Assembly: GCA_964020085.1 (NCBI GenBank)
Contig: OZ026600.1
Coordinates: forward strand, 30,746,880 to 30,810,879
Source: Micromussa lordhowensis
Lineage: Eukaryota > Cnidaria > Anthozoa > Scleractinia > Lobophylliidae
Length of the DNA stretch: 64,000 bases
Direction: 5' to 3'
The translations under genes were made by a program, and so were the position numbers. Numbering within the stretch: the stretch's first letter is position 1; each line of letters opens with the position of its first letter. Positions 44,066 through 56,900 of this stretch are shown here, one piece after another. A model generated the notes under the pieces. That model saw only the letters and a list, made by a program, of their open reading frames with translations, searched no databases and was not told the origin of the DNA.

Positions 44066-47000
44066 ATGCGCGTTGGAAAGTTTGGACTTCTCCACTTCAT
44101 CATTTTGTCATTGGTGAAAACCTTATTTTCACCAAATGACGGCGTGGAAGCACAAGACAAGGTTAGACTCCGTTTATATAAAACGTGCACTTGAACGAAA
44201 ACGTTTATTGTAAACACCGTCAATGTTTGAAGTTATGTCAAAAAAATTCTAAGCGTTCAGTATCTCGTCCTGTTTTCGGCGTCACATTCTTGAAAACTGT
44301 TAAAAAGTCGAAACACAATTAGTCTTCTTGGCAGAGAAAACGTACAGATCAACGAGAAGCATGGCAATGTGTTCTGACGTTTTCTTAAATCGTGTTGCGT
44401 AAGCCTTACATTTTTTTAAACACCGAGTTTCTGACGAAAACTGTTTTTTTTTTACTTTCCACAAGAATTAAATATGCTAAGCGCGAAGGGCCAAACTGAA
44501 TTAGCCGAAGTTCATTTTTACGTGAATTTCACTCCATGAAAATGTTTTGGATGAAATGAAATATGCATTCTTTGCCAACGCGACGACGAGATGGAGAGAG
44601 ACAATAGATCGAGGTTGATGTGTTTGTACATGTAATCAGAGGTATTGTCCTTGAAAGATTCACGCATCGGTAAAAGAAACGACTGCGATGCGGGTTCATC
44701 TTATCAGCAGTTTGTGCTTGTGTTCAGGTCATGACACTTCAGCAGGGAATTGCGTTGGAAAGGTTTTATAAAAGTGCGTTTAATGTTGTTGTCCTATGTT
44801 CTCCCTTCAAGGAAATTGACGTTTGTAGTGGTGATTATGTCTTCTGTGTTACCCTCTGTGGTGTTTGCCTTCTTGTGAGCCTTCTGGCACTAAATGTTTC
44901 ATTACATTGTCAATAATGATCTGAATTTATCGGAGATTTGCATAGAAAGGTGTTAGGGACAGTTTCAATTGTTCCCTCACTTAGAAATATTTTCGTGACT
45001 CGACGTTGTTTTGCAAGCTCAGCGTCTGGCTAAACACTTGTGCCATATCACGTTAAGCACTTAATTTCGATGCGATTTGATTTCGATATGAAACTAAAAA
45101 GCTAAATCCTTTTTGAACCAAACTCTTTTTCAGTTGAACAATGCGATAGTTCACGTGCTTTTACAACCTGTTTCCGTGTTGCTACAGATTTTTTAACAGA
45201 CGACAAAAATATTTCAAGTAGTACGGAAATCACTTGAAAATCAGCCGACGGCTCTCTTTGTTTTGCGGTTTGTATTACCGTCACGAGATCACGCTAGCTT
45301 ACTCGTTTCCCTCGATCTGCAGTTCATACAAATGAAACCATTACTTGCAAGTCGAAAACTTTGACGCGGACTTTTAAGTCTATTTATGAACTAAGTTTAC
45401 AACGTCGGAAGCAAGGCCCTTGCTTTTTGTCCGACCGCGAAAATGATATTCCAAGCGCGATATGTTTGCATAAATCCTTCTAATTGTATTCCCTCGTGAC
45501 AATCAACTCGACATTGCAGAATAATAGTCTTTACACACTGACATCGATTTCATTTGAGATCAGCCCTATTAATAGAAAAGACAAACGTATTTCAGTGTAG
45601 ATGAATTCTATTCTTTGTAAATCATATATCTGGTTACAACTAGAAAGTACTTTAACTAAGCCATCTTTACTTACGTGTGCAATCTGACAACTAAATAAAG
45701 TTTCAGTTATCTATTTGTTTATAAAGAAAAACACCCATTCTAGTTTGTATCATGATTTAAGACCGAGTCCAATATTTTGTACAACAAACATCAGGCGGTA
45801 TGGTAAATAAAATGCGGCTTTTAGCCTAAATTAATGTCTGAACTGTAACCTCAAACATATTGCCTCCTAGTGAGTCGTAAATCTGATACTAGTGTTGCAA
45901 AAATGAGTTAGGAAATCGAAGAGTGTTTCAGGATCTTCTTTGCAATGTAATATCTCCCCGCAACTCAACACTCATCGTATTTTGACTCAATGAGCGCAAG
46001 TTTGTGCATGATATTGCTAGTATTAAAGGATTATTCAGCCCATAATGCAAACAAACAGTAGCGCGATTGACTACATTTTAATACTCACAAAATTTAATTC
46101 TCGTCATTGGAAAAGGAATTTATAGCTTACTTTTTTAAGTACTTAATTAATCTTTTTTCACGATTTCCCTGTTTATTTCTCTTCACAGACTATATATGCG
46201 GTGGGAATTAATTGTGTTCCAGGTACATTTGTCACAAATAATGGATGCCAAAAATGCGACAACGGGACATTTTCGGAAAAACACAATGCTACGAAATGTT
46301 CACTGTGCGATAGGTGTTTCGGAAAGCACAATGAGGTAGTGAAGCCTTGCACAAGCTATTCCAACACGAATTGTTCTTGCCAGCCCGGCTACTACTACGA
46401 TGCCCCGCTAGCGTTCTGCATGAAATGTACTCAGTGTAAAAAAGGACGAGGAGTGGTTAGAAGTTGTACCGCCAGAGGCAATACCCAGTGCAATCTCTGT
46501 GTCAAGGTAAGAATTACGAATTCTTTTGTGTTAATGATGAGCATGATATTTCTCCCCACTTTATCTATGTATTGTCAAGTAGGCAGATGATGAGAATAAA
46601 CGGAATCGATCTTGTGTTTGTGCAGGCACATCTCAACGCCAGTTTCTCATTACAAAATCAGATAAAGGTCATGTTTAACAACTCGTAAGTCTCGCAGTGT
46701 TCACGCTCCAGCATGCTCTTCACTACAGCTCGGTGGTTTAACTAGTGACAAACAGAGCTGGGAATATCATTTCCAAGTCTCAGTTGGTGAATAAAAGGTG
46801 ACGATTGCACTGGGCGAAGTGGTCTATACCCCTGGGGCTATCGTTATCGTTTCCGTAGCATTTTGCGACTAGGAGCATTTCTACTTCCCCCCTGGATGGG
46901 ATTGCAGTTCATCGGATGGTTATCGCCTGTTTATACAGTGGAGAAAGGCTCTGCAAGAGTAAAAGTGTTTTGCCCAAGAACACAACACAATGTCCCCAGC

Positions 47001-49772
47001 CAGGACTCGAACCAGGCCCGCTCGATCCGAAAACCAGCGCTTTAACCGCGAGACCACTGCGTCTCCCCAGCTAATCCAAAAAAACAAAAACAAAAATGAT
47101 GTGAAGTGGATAAAAAGCCAGGGCGAAATCTGAAATTTGAGTCACTGTAATGTTCCTTGTTTTAATGCACAATAACAGAAAACACTTAATGCAATATCGA
47201 ACAAATAAGCCAAGAACTTAAATTGTATTGTAGAGTAACTGACACGAGTTTCGTTTGTAGGGGCAAACGTTTTCCGACAGAAAAAACATGGAAAGGTGCC
47301 AGCCATGTAGAAGATGTCCGAAAGGACAAATCGTCGAGAAAAACTGCACGAGAAGAACGAACACTGTGTGTGTTGTCGAGAGTAGAATAAATAAATCCAA
47401 ACCGAAGCCGGTATCGCCAGGAGCGATGGCAACAAGGCCTCCAGTTAAAAACAGAACAACAACAACAACAAAGAAAAAACGATGGAAGATTACCACAAGA
47501 CGTGTCTCAACTGAACCTGGTAAGTTTGTTCAGATTGTTTTGTTCGTCTGAAGTTTGTGTTTAAAAATAAACTTAATCTTTGATTCAGAGCCAATGGATT
47601 TGCGGAGAGATCGATCAGTTTACAGCATAACAAAATTTAGTGAGTTGCGGTGACAGAACTCGTTCCTTACTTTAGGAGTGCCATTATGTTAACACGACTG
47701 GGTCCCCAGTAATGGAATTTTAACTCTCGTAAAATACAAAATTATATATTATTATTATTATTACTCCCGTAGCGTGACAATGCGGTGCGTCTTGGCGTGA
47801 CAAAATATTGCCAGAATGGTGCAACCTCTATGAACAGATGGAGAAAATTGCCCATAATAATCTTACATAAAATTAGCGGACTTTGCGTGCAAAATTGCCA
47901 GTAAAAGCCTTAGTTATTTTGTGTCCTGCACATTCAGTGATGTAAAACATCCAAGGCAATATGGTTTTAACACCCCAGCAGTATTGTGAATTTATAACTG
48001 CCATTGCTCTTAAAAGACCTTTCCAGTTGTTTTGGTGATAATCTGTGTTTCGTTAACCAGTAACTGAACAATCTGGGTGTTTGACGGGATCAAAGATAGT
48101 GCCGCTGATCTTGCGGGAGGTGTAGCTATAAGACAGTGATAGAATCACCACAAAGCGTGCCAGTGCAGCTGTTTTAACATAATGTACGTGTTATTCAGTT
48201 ACAGCACAGAACCATTCCTTGACCCCCGTCTCCATCTCGGATGAAGTAACGGACACTGATGAAGACGCAGTGCTTCAAACTGCCCTGTATGCATTGATTG
48301 CTGTAGTAGTAGTTCTCGTTATTGTTTTTGTACTGGTGTGCTGGTACAAGAGAAAGGATCGACCGAAAAAAAAGCCCAAACCAGGTAAATAGGCGTTTCT
48401 TTCCAGTATATATAGCTGTGGCAATCCCAGCAGTCACGATTGGCGCAGTGAACAAATGAAGAACGAAGTAAAACCCGTGCTAGGCGTGGAAATAGAGCAG
48501 TTTTCAATAGACTATTCAGCCAATCTCAAACTGCAGTAAAACCAGACACCAAAACCGAAGTAATTGCCTGATTAAATTCTTTCAACGCCATGAAGAGGGA
48601 TTCGGGAAAAAATTCGGAAATGGATCGTACCTTAGGGGAATCGGTTGTACCTCTTGGTAAGTACTTTGAGGGAAATTTCCCTGTGCGACCCAGTTCCCTG
48701 AAAGTACGATCCATTACCTGTAAGGTACGATCCATTTCCCTCAAAGTACGATCCACTTACTTATTGACACGACTGATTTCCCCTAAAGGACGATTTTTGT
48801 CCCAAATCCTCCTCCATAAAAGCCACTCTAAAACCAAAACTGTCATTGTAGTCACTCTGACCAATCACAAAGGAGACAGACAATCCAATGAACCAATCAA
48901 AACTTGAAGTAAAGACACGTAGCTGACGTAAAAAAGCGACAGAACGCGTGCGAGCGAGTCAGAAAAGGAAGAAAACTTAGCTTGAAGCAAATATTACTTT
49001 TGACACTCGAGTGAAAACTGCTCTATACGCAGTGAATGTGATAATCACCAGCGCTAGCTGTTAGAGTCGTGGAGTCGTTGTCTTGAGGAATGTTTTTAAT
49101 TTGTCCACAGGGGGCGAAGAACCAAGTACCAGATCAAACTCGACGGACGTTATAGAAGCTGTTGAAAATCCTTACAGTTCGTTACCTTTCATCAGCGCAC
49201 CACGGGGTATGTATCGGTGAAAACCCACTTATCTTGTACCCTCAAAATCAAGAGACTTTATAAGTACTGGAATTGTATTGCAGTCATTTACAACCAATTT
49301 AAACTCAAAGGAAGGCCACGGGCATCTGGTGTCCTTTCTTGAAACAGCTTAATCTATCTTATGAACTATGATCAAGGGGAAAGTTTGCGTGACTAGCAAG
49401 AATGACTGTCGAATGAACAATTTTCTCACGTTACTAACTTCTCACTGCTTCCTGTTTTATTATGAAAATATAACTAGTTTTTGTTGATTTTTACATTCAG
49501 GTCAAGAGAAAATGCTTCGAGATGTGCCGTACACACTCATTAGTGATCTGGCATTTCATTTAAATCCTGGAGAAAGATGGAAGCAGCTGGGAGGACAACT
49601 CAAATTTAATAGCACACAGGTTAACACCTTTTCTCTAGAGAAAGGCAACGCAACGCAGGCCATGCTCCAGGAATGGGGGCAAAGGGATGGAGCTACAGTT
49701 GTGGCGCTGCAAAATACGTTCCGAAAAATGAAGTGGACAAAAGAAGAGAAAATGGCGGGAAAGTATGTGTGA
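44066..49772 (+). CDS. TNF receptor superfamily member with death domain (6 exons, 406 aa)
   Basis: Exons by eye: 44066-44161, 46189-46506, 47261-47519, 48205-48384, 49111-49206 and 49501-49772. The junction phases are 0, 0, 1, 1 and 1 and the frame is open to TGA. Residues 1-24 form a signal peptide. Cysteine-rich TNFR repeats span about 41-175, with CxxC and CxxCxxC clusters such as CSLCDRC, CMKCTQC and CQPCRRC and the typical NTxC ends. A Lys/Thr-rich stalk follows (about 180-250). A single membrane helix lies at about 251-272, followed by a basic stop-transfer sequence. The C-terminal 80 residues (about 326-403) form a death domain with the GERWKQLGGQL start of helix 2 and a Trp in the LQEWGQRDG segment. 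The product should bind a TNF-family ligand outside the cell and recruit death-domain adaptors inside. The overall plan resembles NGFR/EDAR/TNFRSF-type receptors, but I cannot name an orthologue. A GTATGT near the last codons could be a donor; the domain looks complete without it. Confidence 0.88.
46850..47068 (-). mobile_element. tRNA-derived SINE, minus orientation
   Basis: On the minus strand, 47066-46994 is a tRNA-like head with A box TGGTCTCGCGG and B box GGTTCGAGTCC. A conserved body follows, readable on the plus strand as CTGGATGGGA...CAGTTCATCG, GTGGAGAAAGGCTCTGCAAG and TTGCCCAAGAACACAACACA. This body is typical of widespread cnidarian and deuterostome SINEs. It lies in intron 2 of the TNF receptor gene, about 190 bp before exon 3. 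Confidence 0.8.
48493..49027. mobile_element. MITE with TAGAGCAGTTTTCA termini
   Basis: TAGAGCAGTTTTCA at 48493 and TGAAAACTGCTCTATA at 49013-49027 are inverted. The centre holds a tandem repeat (see 48700). It lies in intron 4 of the TNF receptor gene. Confidence 0.75.
48700..48762. repeat. Three 21-22-bp units with GTACGATCCA
   Basis: The unit AA(A/G)GTACGATCCATT is repeated three times. An inverted copy (GGATCGTACCTTAG) lies at 48620, allowing a hairpin inside the MITE. Confidence 0.75.
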
Positions 49773-51130
49773 CTTCATTCCTTCTCTCCTCTGGGAAGAT
49801 AGGGCAATAAGGAAAGTATATGTAGCACTGAAATAATTGTCTGTGGTAATTACTGTATGTTGTTGCCCTGAATGGCGAAAAAAATCCCATTGAAATATTT
49901 CGTTTACCGTCACCAGAGATTACCGACCCATCACCCTGTTTCGAAAAATAGTATAAGTTGAAAAAAAGAGATTAAAATTAGACGGAACAACGAACAAAAC
50001 GCAAAAACGAGAGAAATAATTAGTGAGAATTTTTCGTTTTCGCCTTTGTGTTGGCGCGTCGCCAGGGTGAATACTTGTTGATGTAATCGAAAAATTTGTA
50101 CAATATTGGCTAGTTGGCTGTTCAATGTACATTTAGTTTGCTGTAAATTAATTCAAAGTTACGAGTCAAATTTAGTAATTTATTAATGTGGAGTACCAGT
50201 TAGAGTATTTTCCGACAACGACAAACTTCTGAGAAGAGAGTGAAGAATTTGAACGTTCGTGAATAAGTAAGAGAAACTGGCTCTTAAATGCCAGTGTCTG
50301 TTAAGCACAAATGAATATTTTTTCGTCAAAGCTGCTTCTAAAACACGCTCTTGGCGAAAGAGAGAGAGAGAATGAATTTGGTATTTTATGCCGTTTAGTA
50401 GTCACGTAGTTGACGAATGAAATATTAAAAATGTTAATTATTATTAAACGCTTATAAAAAATGATTGGGAAAACCCGCTTACTGCAAAATTTGAAACGAA
50501 ATGATTGAATTCTTCCAGCTATAGAAATGTGGATTTACGTACTAAAAAATATAATGAACGGCTAGTTTGCAAATAGATCAATTGTATATATTACTTTTCA
50601 GATTCTCATATTTTTTTTTTAAAGTCGAATGGACAGATCTTGAAGTTGTTAAAAACAGTCTTTTTAATCGCAGCATTTTGTTTGCAAAGTAAGCCGTTTT
50701 ACGGCAGAATCATTTTCTACAGTGTCGTATTTTTGTACACAGCTAAAAATAATCGATATCATTAATTCTATTTTGCGCAGGATTACAGTAGAGTAAATAT
50801 TTTCTTATCAAACTAAGGAACAAAGTTTAATTTCGTTCGGAAATAATTTTGTATTGTCGCGGAACGGTTTGAATGAAGAGCAAGGAAAGTTCGTTTCCGC
50901 TCGACTTTTGTATCAGGCAATGGCGGTAATATTGACTATTAAATCGTGACGAAACTGGTAAATTCAATTCAATTTATATTTAATGAATGGATATTTCACT
51001 ATATGAAAATGAATACATTTGTATTGAGCGTTTTCTGGGCTTTAAAGATGCGTGAAGAACAGTCAGTTAGTCTTTGTAATCTCAAGTTGTATATTATAGC
51101 GTTTATTATAAGTCTTAAGATATAAAATAA
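49773..51130. other. 3' flank of the TNF receptor gene
   Basis: AT-rich and without exon-like segments. It should include the 3' UTR; no poly(A) signal was assigned. Confidence 0.4.
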
Positions 51131-51384
51131 CAGTGGAATCCTGAGTTTTCAATCTCCAAGGGAACGTAAATTGCTTTGAAATATCGTTTAGTCCGAGAAA
51201 TCCCCGTGGGATATTACAGTGTTCGATTGAGACATGGAAATGACTTTTGGTTCGAATTATGGAGAGGTTCGAAAAAAAATGGAAGTTTATAAAAATCTAA
51301 CCCGCGAAGGCAGATGTATTTCCGGCTGTCGCTTGTCTCTCAGGGGAGACAAGCGACAGCCGGAAAAACTCGGGATTCCGCTGT
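51131..51384. mobile_element. Tigger-like MITE (CAGTGGAATCC termini)
   Basis: CAGTGGAATCCTGAGTT at the left and AACTCGGGATTCCGCTG at the right are inverted with two mismatches. The interior word CAGTGTTCGATTGAGA resembles 19145-19160. It carries the perfect hairpin at 51319. Confidence 0.7.
51319..51366. repeat. Perfect 21-bp hairpin with 6-nt loop
   Basis: Positions 51319-51339 pair exactly with 51346-51366 (TTTCCGGCTGTCGCTTGTCTC). It may have arisen by internal inversion of the element it sits in. Confidence 0.9.
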
Positions 51385-53120
51385 AAATAGATTCGGTCTT
51401 TTTTCGGTGACTTTCAGCTGTCATTGGAGAGTCATTCAAAGATAAAATTTGAGATTATTCACTTAATTCTATTAAGGGCCAGAAAGAAATGACAAGGTTA
51501 TTAATACTGGATTTTCGTATCCAAAGTGCAGCTTATTGCACGGTGATAATTATGTTGGTGGAGAAGAGACGGAAAAAGCGTAAAGATAATATTATCGTTT
51601 GTGAAGTCCCGTCATTGGGATAAAAAGAATATGATGAATCATCGTATCTGTTATGCTCGATGAAATTTAACCTAAGGATATTCCTGGATAAGGTGTAACG
51701 AATATGTTTTGAGAACGAAGCAAAGTTAAGGCTAGGAAATATGTACGTTGGAGAAGCTTACCTTCTCAGCAAGCTGTTGGCTTTGTGCTGAAACTTATAC
51801 CAACTGTGTCATGGTAGAAGCCGTGATAGTTACGATTGGTGAAGATTAAGACGGATTTTAGTGGTCGGGACGATAGACTTGAAAAAACAATGTAATGTTT
51901 TCAAGATCCGCCACTCGTAAATGGCAGGTTTACGGTCGCTAAAAAGCCAAGAGGCACGCTGAGGAAATCGGGAGGAATGCAGTTTTAAAATCGTTTTCAA
52001 GTGTAATTAATTCCACTTGGATTCTCTTCGGTAGCATTTCAAAATCACTTCAAACCGATTCAGTTCTACTGAATGCGGTAGGGCCATTAGTCTTTTTTCC
52101 GACCACAGCACAGATTACTGGGCACCTGGCTTAATTATAAAGACAATAGTGCCCGGCCGATGATTTTCTTTGATCTCATTATCTGTCTTCTTAGCAGTGT
52201 AGCATTACTGCAAGGAGAAATTCCATTTGATCACTCTTGGGGCGTACCGGATAAACGCATGTTAACCAGGAGAAGGGTTTATTTAAGGGAGTATAAAAAA
52301 ATAGAAAGCCTATTTAACATGTAATTTATTCGCCAGGTAATCATGTAGTTTATTGCTTTTCCGTTGCGGAATAATTATGTCCAAATTATTTTGGCAAGAG
52401 CTTATTTTTTTTACACTTTTGTAATAAAGTTGATGAACTGGCTTCACGTTATGTTCTGTGTTGTGTGTTTTGAACATCAGCTGCTTGTGAACCCTTGCCC
52501 CCTTTTCTACGTATCTCCACCTCCGTGTGTAGCTTTCATCCAAAGAATGGTCCCTCCAAATATAAATACCACGTGGCATTTTGAAATAAAAATTAGTACT
52601 TTTCGACTATCATGTCGTCTCGGTTGCGATAAGCGTTCAGAGAATAGGGAATCGCTATAAATACAAGGAATAATTTTGTGCGGAAGCATCTAGTCCCCTC
52701 CTCATTAGCTCCTGCAAATGACGGAGGCTGATTACAAACATATTTTTTTCTGGTCAAGCTTCTGCAAGCGCCCAACTTGAGCTCTTGGAACGAATCGGCG
52801 AAGAGTGGCGCAGCACTTCTTAAACTTAAGCGTTTGTAATCATAACTCGAGCAAAATTGATTGCTGGTACTAGATCTAAGACAAAAAGACAAAACTTCGA
52901 CTAAACACGGGATTCACTTATGGAAAAAACTTATTTCCGAGATCAGTTTTGAAGTGCCACTATGATGAAATTCTCGATATCCAGTTCTTTACATTTTCGA
53001 ACACAATAGGTCTTTCCTAGATATCTTGCCAAATTTCAATCTATTGTGAACATTAGAACTCGCGGTTTCCGAGAATTTACGGCCGCCATTAATTTCCCAT
53101 GTTCCAAGTCTTGGTTGAGA
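51385..53120. other. No recognisable feature
   Basis: Short open frames at 52310-52892 lack family resemblance. No bounded repeats were seen. Confidence 0.4.
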
Positions 53121-53308
53121 ATTGGAGAAAATGACGTCATTTTCTCAAAAATACCACGGGTTGAAATTATAATAACAACTAATGTCGAAAATTGCACGAA
53201 TATATGAGCCAAAGTTTTTGTTATTCTTTGTGCGAATTACTGTGCTAATTGTTATTATAATTTCAATCCGTGTGGTATTTTTGAGAAAATGGCGTCATTT
53301 TCTCCAAT
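53121..53308. mobile_element. 188-bp MITE with about 58-bp inverted arms
   Basis: The left arm begins ATTGGAGAAAATGACGTCAT. The right arm ends in its complement (ATGGCGTCATTTTCTCCAAT). The arms extend inward to TTATAATAACAA and TTGTTATTATAA with few mismatches. Confidence 0.85.
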
Positions 53309-53980
53309 TTAATTGCGGCGATGGAGGGAGACGACTGACATTTCAGGCTTAGGGAATCACGATCACTTCGATCATGGCGCACCAAAACAACCAGTGAATG
53401 TATAAGTACTTGTCCAGGGTGGATTGATCGGTTCCTTTGATCTGCCATGCTCCGTTTGATCATAAATCCTGATACGAATCATCTGAAAGGACCGCCCCAG
53501 CCCGACCTGTCAAATAGACTTCTCAACCGATGTCACACTTTTCCAATTTTTTCGTTCAAACAAAAAATAAGGCTCATCGCTCAATTTATCATGCCGAATT
53601 TAGAAGTGTCATAAGAATCGGTTGTAAGCGCATAAATTTAATGTGGGAACCATGATATAAGTTGCCAAGTTTACATATAAATGAAGTCAGGGGGCACGGC
53701 TTGCCCTATGCCTTTCTTTTGTAAAAAAAAACCTTCGGCATGATAAATTGAGCTATAGAGCTAATTCTGTGTTCATATGAAAAGTTCGAACTAATTGTTG
53801 TGTGACATCGGTAAAGCAGACTCATTTCGTGACATCTAGCTGGATCGCGTGACGTCCATTCCTTTCCAGACCCCCATAATCAAATCAGAGTGGAAATTTC
53901 TGAACGCCTGTCAATATTGCCAAATGGTTTGAGATATTATGCTGTAACATGCACGAATAAAAACATACTGCGTGGTAAAA
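53309..53980. promoter_or_regulatory. 5' flank of ARPIN
   Basis: The ARPIN 5' UTR and promoter should lie here. No core promoter element or upstream exon can be fixed from the sequence alone. Confidence 0.35.
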
Positions 53981-56900
53981 ATGAGTCGTGCTCACATGCT
54001 CTACGACAACAAACCTCTGGATTCGATTCCTGTAACTCCTGTTCGATGGGACAAACATTGGAAACCCGATGAGCTGTTTCGTTCACAGAGGTTGGTTTTC
54101 TACGCTAGAGAGACACCGTGATGCTGTCAATCGCTTTAGTTTCGATCTTTTTCAACTGCTAATATACCCCTCGAAGAATCCAAACTGTCAGTTTTTTCAG
54201 GATTACTGTAAATAATAAATCCTTGTGAACAGCCTAAACTGTTAATTAACTACTAATTAACTACTTTGGTGATGGTGGTTGTGGAAGTAATCTGGACATA
54301 ATTCAAAATACCGAGATTTGCAATCAAGTATTTTGACACTTATTTGCTGACTTGACGTTCAGTGAAAATAGTTTTTCAGATTCCCCCCCCCCCCCCCAAT
54401 ACTCCTGCTTGCCCCATTATGAGATCTTATGAAGGGGACTTTAACAAATGTCGTTTCCGAGAGGTTCCTCTGCTGGCACTGTTTGACCATTAAATTTTTG
54501 AAAAAATCTGAAGGGGTATTTGGAAACCCTCGGACAGAAGATGGCATGTTTGTGAGGGGGACTAATCAGATTAATTCTGGGGGAGGCAAATAATACTGTT
54601 ACCTAATAAGGGAGTGAATGTGTTCACATACTGGTGGCTCATGAATGGGGGGAGGGAGCAGTGGAAATAATATGCAATGGTCCTTTTAACGATAACTGCA
54701 GAAATTCTTGCGCGCTCATTTGCAAATTTTTATCGTCAATATGCGGACAGACACATGAATTTGAAATTTGTGCGACGCGTCAGCGAGCGAGAGTGGGCAA
54801 TTCGACCATTTGTTATTATAAAAAACAAATTGATGTCAGTTTTTAATGAGTCTGTCCTGTTATTGACAATGAATTTCGTCATCACATTGTCAAAGTAGTC
54901 TGCGGATCCACTCAGCTATCGCCTCGTGGAACCACAGCTACTTTGACAATGTGATGACGAAATTTATGATCAATAACAGGACAGACGCATGAAAAACTGA
55001 CGTCAATTTGTTACATTGTTATCTTGCATTTCTTTCAAAAGGCGTGGAGGTGTAATCATTGAGGGCATCCTCCGTGGACGATTGAGATTTTCTGTCACCG
55101 ATCCATTTTCAGGTCCCCAGAAGGTATATCAGTTTATTATAATTTTAATCATCATTTTAAATGGTTGTCTTCATGTCTTCTGTTTGATTTACTTCGGGTC
55201 AAAACTGATAGTGTGTGTTTCTTTAAACAAATTTAAACACAGAGTCGTTATGTTGTGCTACATATTGAGATTTCGAAAGCCTTGAAGAGGAAATTTGATT
55301 CAAGCTCTAGAATGGAAATTGAACCTAATTATGGGAAGGACAAGAAAGTCAGCACTGGTTATTTGATGTCATCTTACAGTAAGTTAGACCTCCACAAATT
55401 TTCTCTTTTTTTCCATCACCAGTGAGATCATTATCTTTCTGCTGGCATGGTGATCAAATTATCGTTGGATTTGAGGGTGATACTGAAATTATCATAACAT
55501 CAATTTAAATTATTGAATACTTCATATTGCTTCAGGTGTCATTGTCTCAAATTTATTTCGATAATTTTGTCCTGTAGAGACTTCTGCTGCTAGTGATTCT
55601 GATAAAATAAACCCAGCTGAGGCAAAAAAGATGACAACAGTAGCAGAATTGGCGAGACTCACAGAGAACAAACTCCATGACAGTGGCAAAACCATCAGTC
55701 AAGCCTTCTGGTGTGAAGAAAAAGACATTGAGGGGATGGAGCTGCTTCAAGGAGACCATGTCAGATTAAAAACTAAAGGAGAAGGTCCATTTATTGGTGA
55801 GCTTTGTTCTTCTTCTTCTTCTTATTTCTTGGCCCCCTTTCCTCCTCTTTTTATATTGCTACTTGTTTACTCCTCCTAGCTTGGAAGCAGCTCTACCTGT
55901 TCAACTTTAGCTGTGTCCACTGTAAAGAAAGTTCAGTTACAATGAAACCAGTTAATTCATATTTTGAGACCAGTTAGCCAGTAAGGTCTGCCTTAGGTGG
56001 GAAGGGGGTTCCATCTTCTACTGGGGCTCTGTTGAATTGGTTGTATAAACAGAACCAGGAAATAACAGAGGAAACCAAATCATCTGAGCACAAGAAGGTC
56101 ACAAACACCATGCGCATGTCATGACAAGTGATCTAACCACTGACAACTTCCAAGGCAACTAGTGTCACAACATCCACTGCTGCGAGATGATTTGCTTAAT
56201 GCTTATCACAGAACATAGTAATTTATCAAATATATTAAATTATTAAAAACTGGATCATTGGATAATTAAATAAAATGCAATTCAAGAGTTTTCATTGAGC
56301 CATTATACCATGCTCTACGAATATGGTAAGCGTACACATGATTTTTTGAGGCGTTGTTTTTTAATAATAAAACAATTATTCCACTTGCCCTTGTTGGATA
56401 TGAGATGATTATAGCCAATTCATATCCAACGTGCGCTTGGGGAACAATTGTTGGAATAAGATGCTTTTCTGCTTCAAGAGTTTATTGTCAAACTTGAAGA
56501 TAGCAGTGCGACAGTCACAAATTACACCGGAGGGGAGGGAGCAGGTAGTTCCTGGACAGACAAGGTGATGTCATTCAAAGGTCAGTCAGAAATTCCAAAA
56601 GATGAAGGAGATGGAGCTGATGATGATGAATGGGTGAGTGTCCTCTCTTTTGAAAAGCAAGATGTAGTACTGTGATGACAGCAGGGGATGTCAAGGAAGA
56701 GTTGAAACTGGATTATTTAAGATAGAGAAAACATGTACTGTGTTTCTATTGAATTTTAGTACAAATCTACTAGCGTTCTATCACAAATGCTGTTCTCTGA
56801 TTGCCTACACTACTCACGATCTATTCTGTGATAGACAGCGAGTCGCGCAGCAGTTACTTTGATCATCAAAACGTAAATTCTATTTGGTCATACCCTCAGT

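Noticed and set aside
44731..44916. 61-codon hydrophobic frame in intron 1 of the TNF receptor gene
   Set aside because: No acceptor or donor in a usable phase and no family resemblance.
46863..47045. 60-codon frame starting MRLGAFLLPPWMG
   Set aside because: It is the body of the minus-strand SINE read in antisense, not a gene.
49756..49763. Possible donor AAAGTATGTG at the end of the death-domain exon
   Set aside because: The death domain is complete and an in-frame stop follows within three codons; no downstream exon that would join was found.
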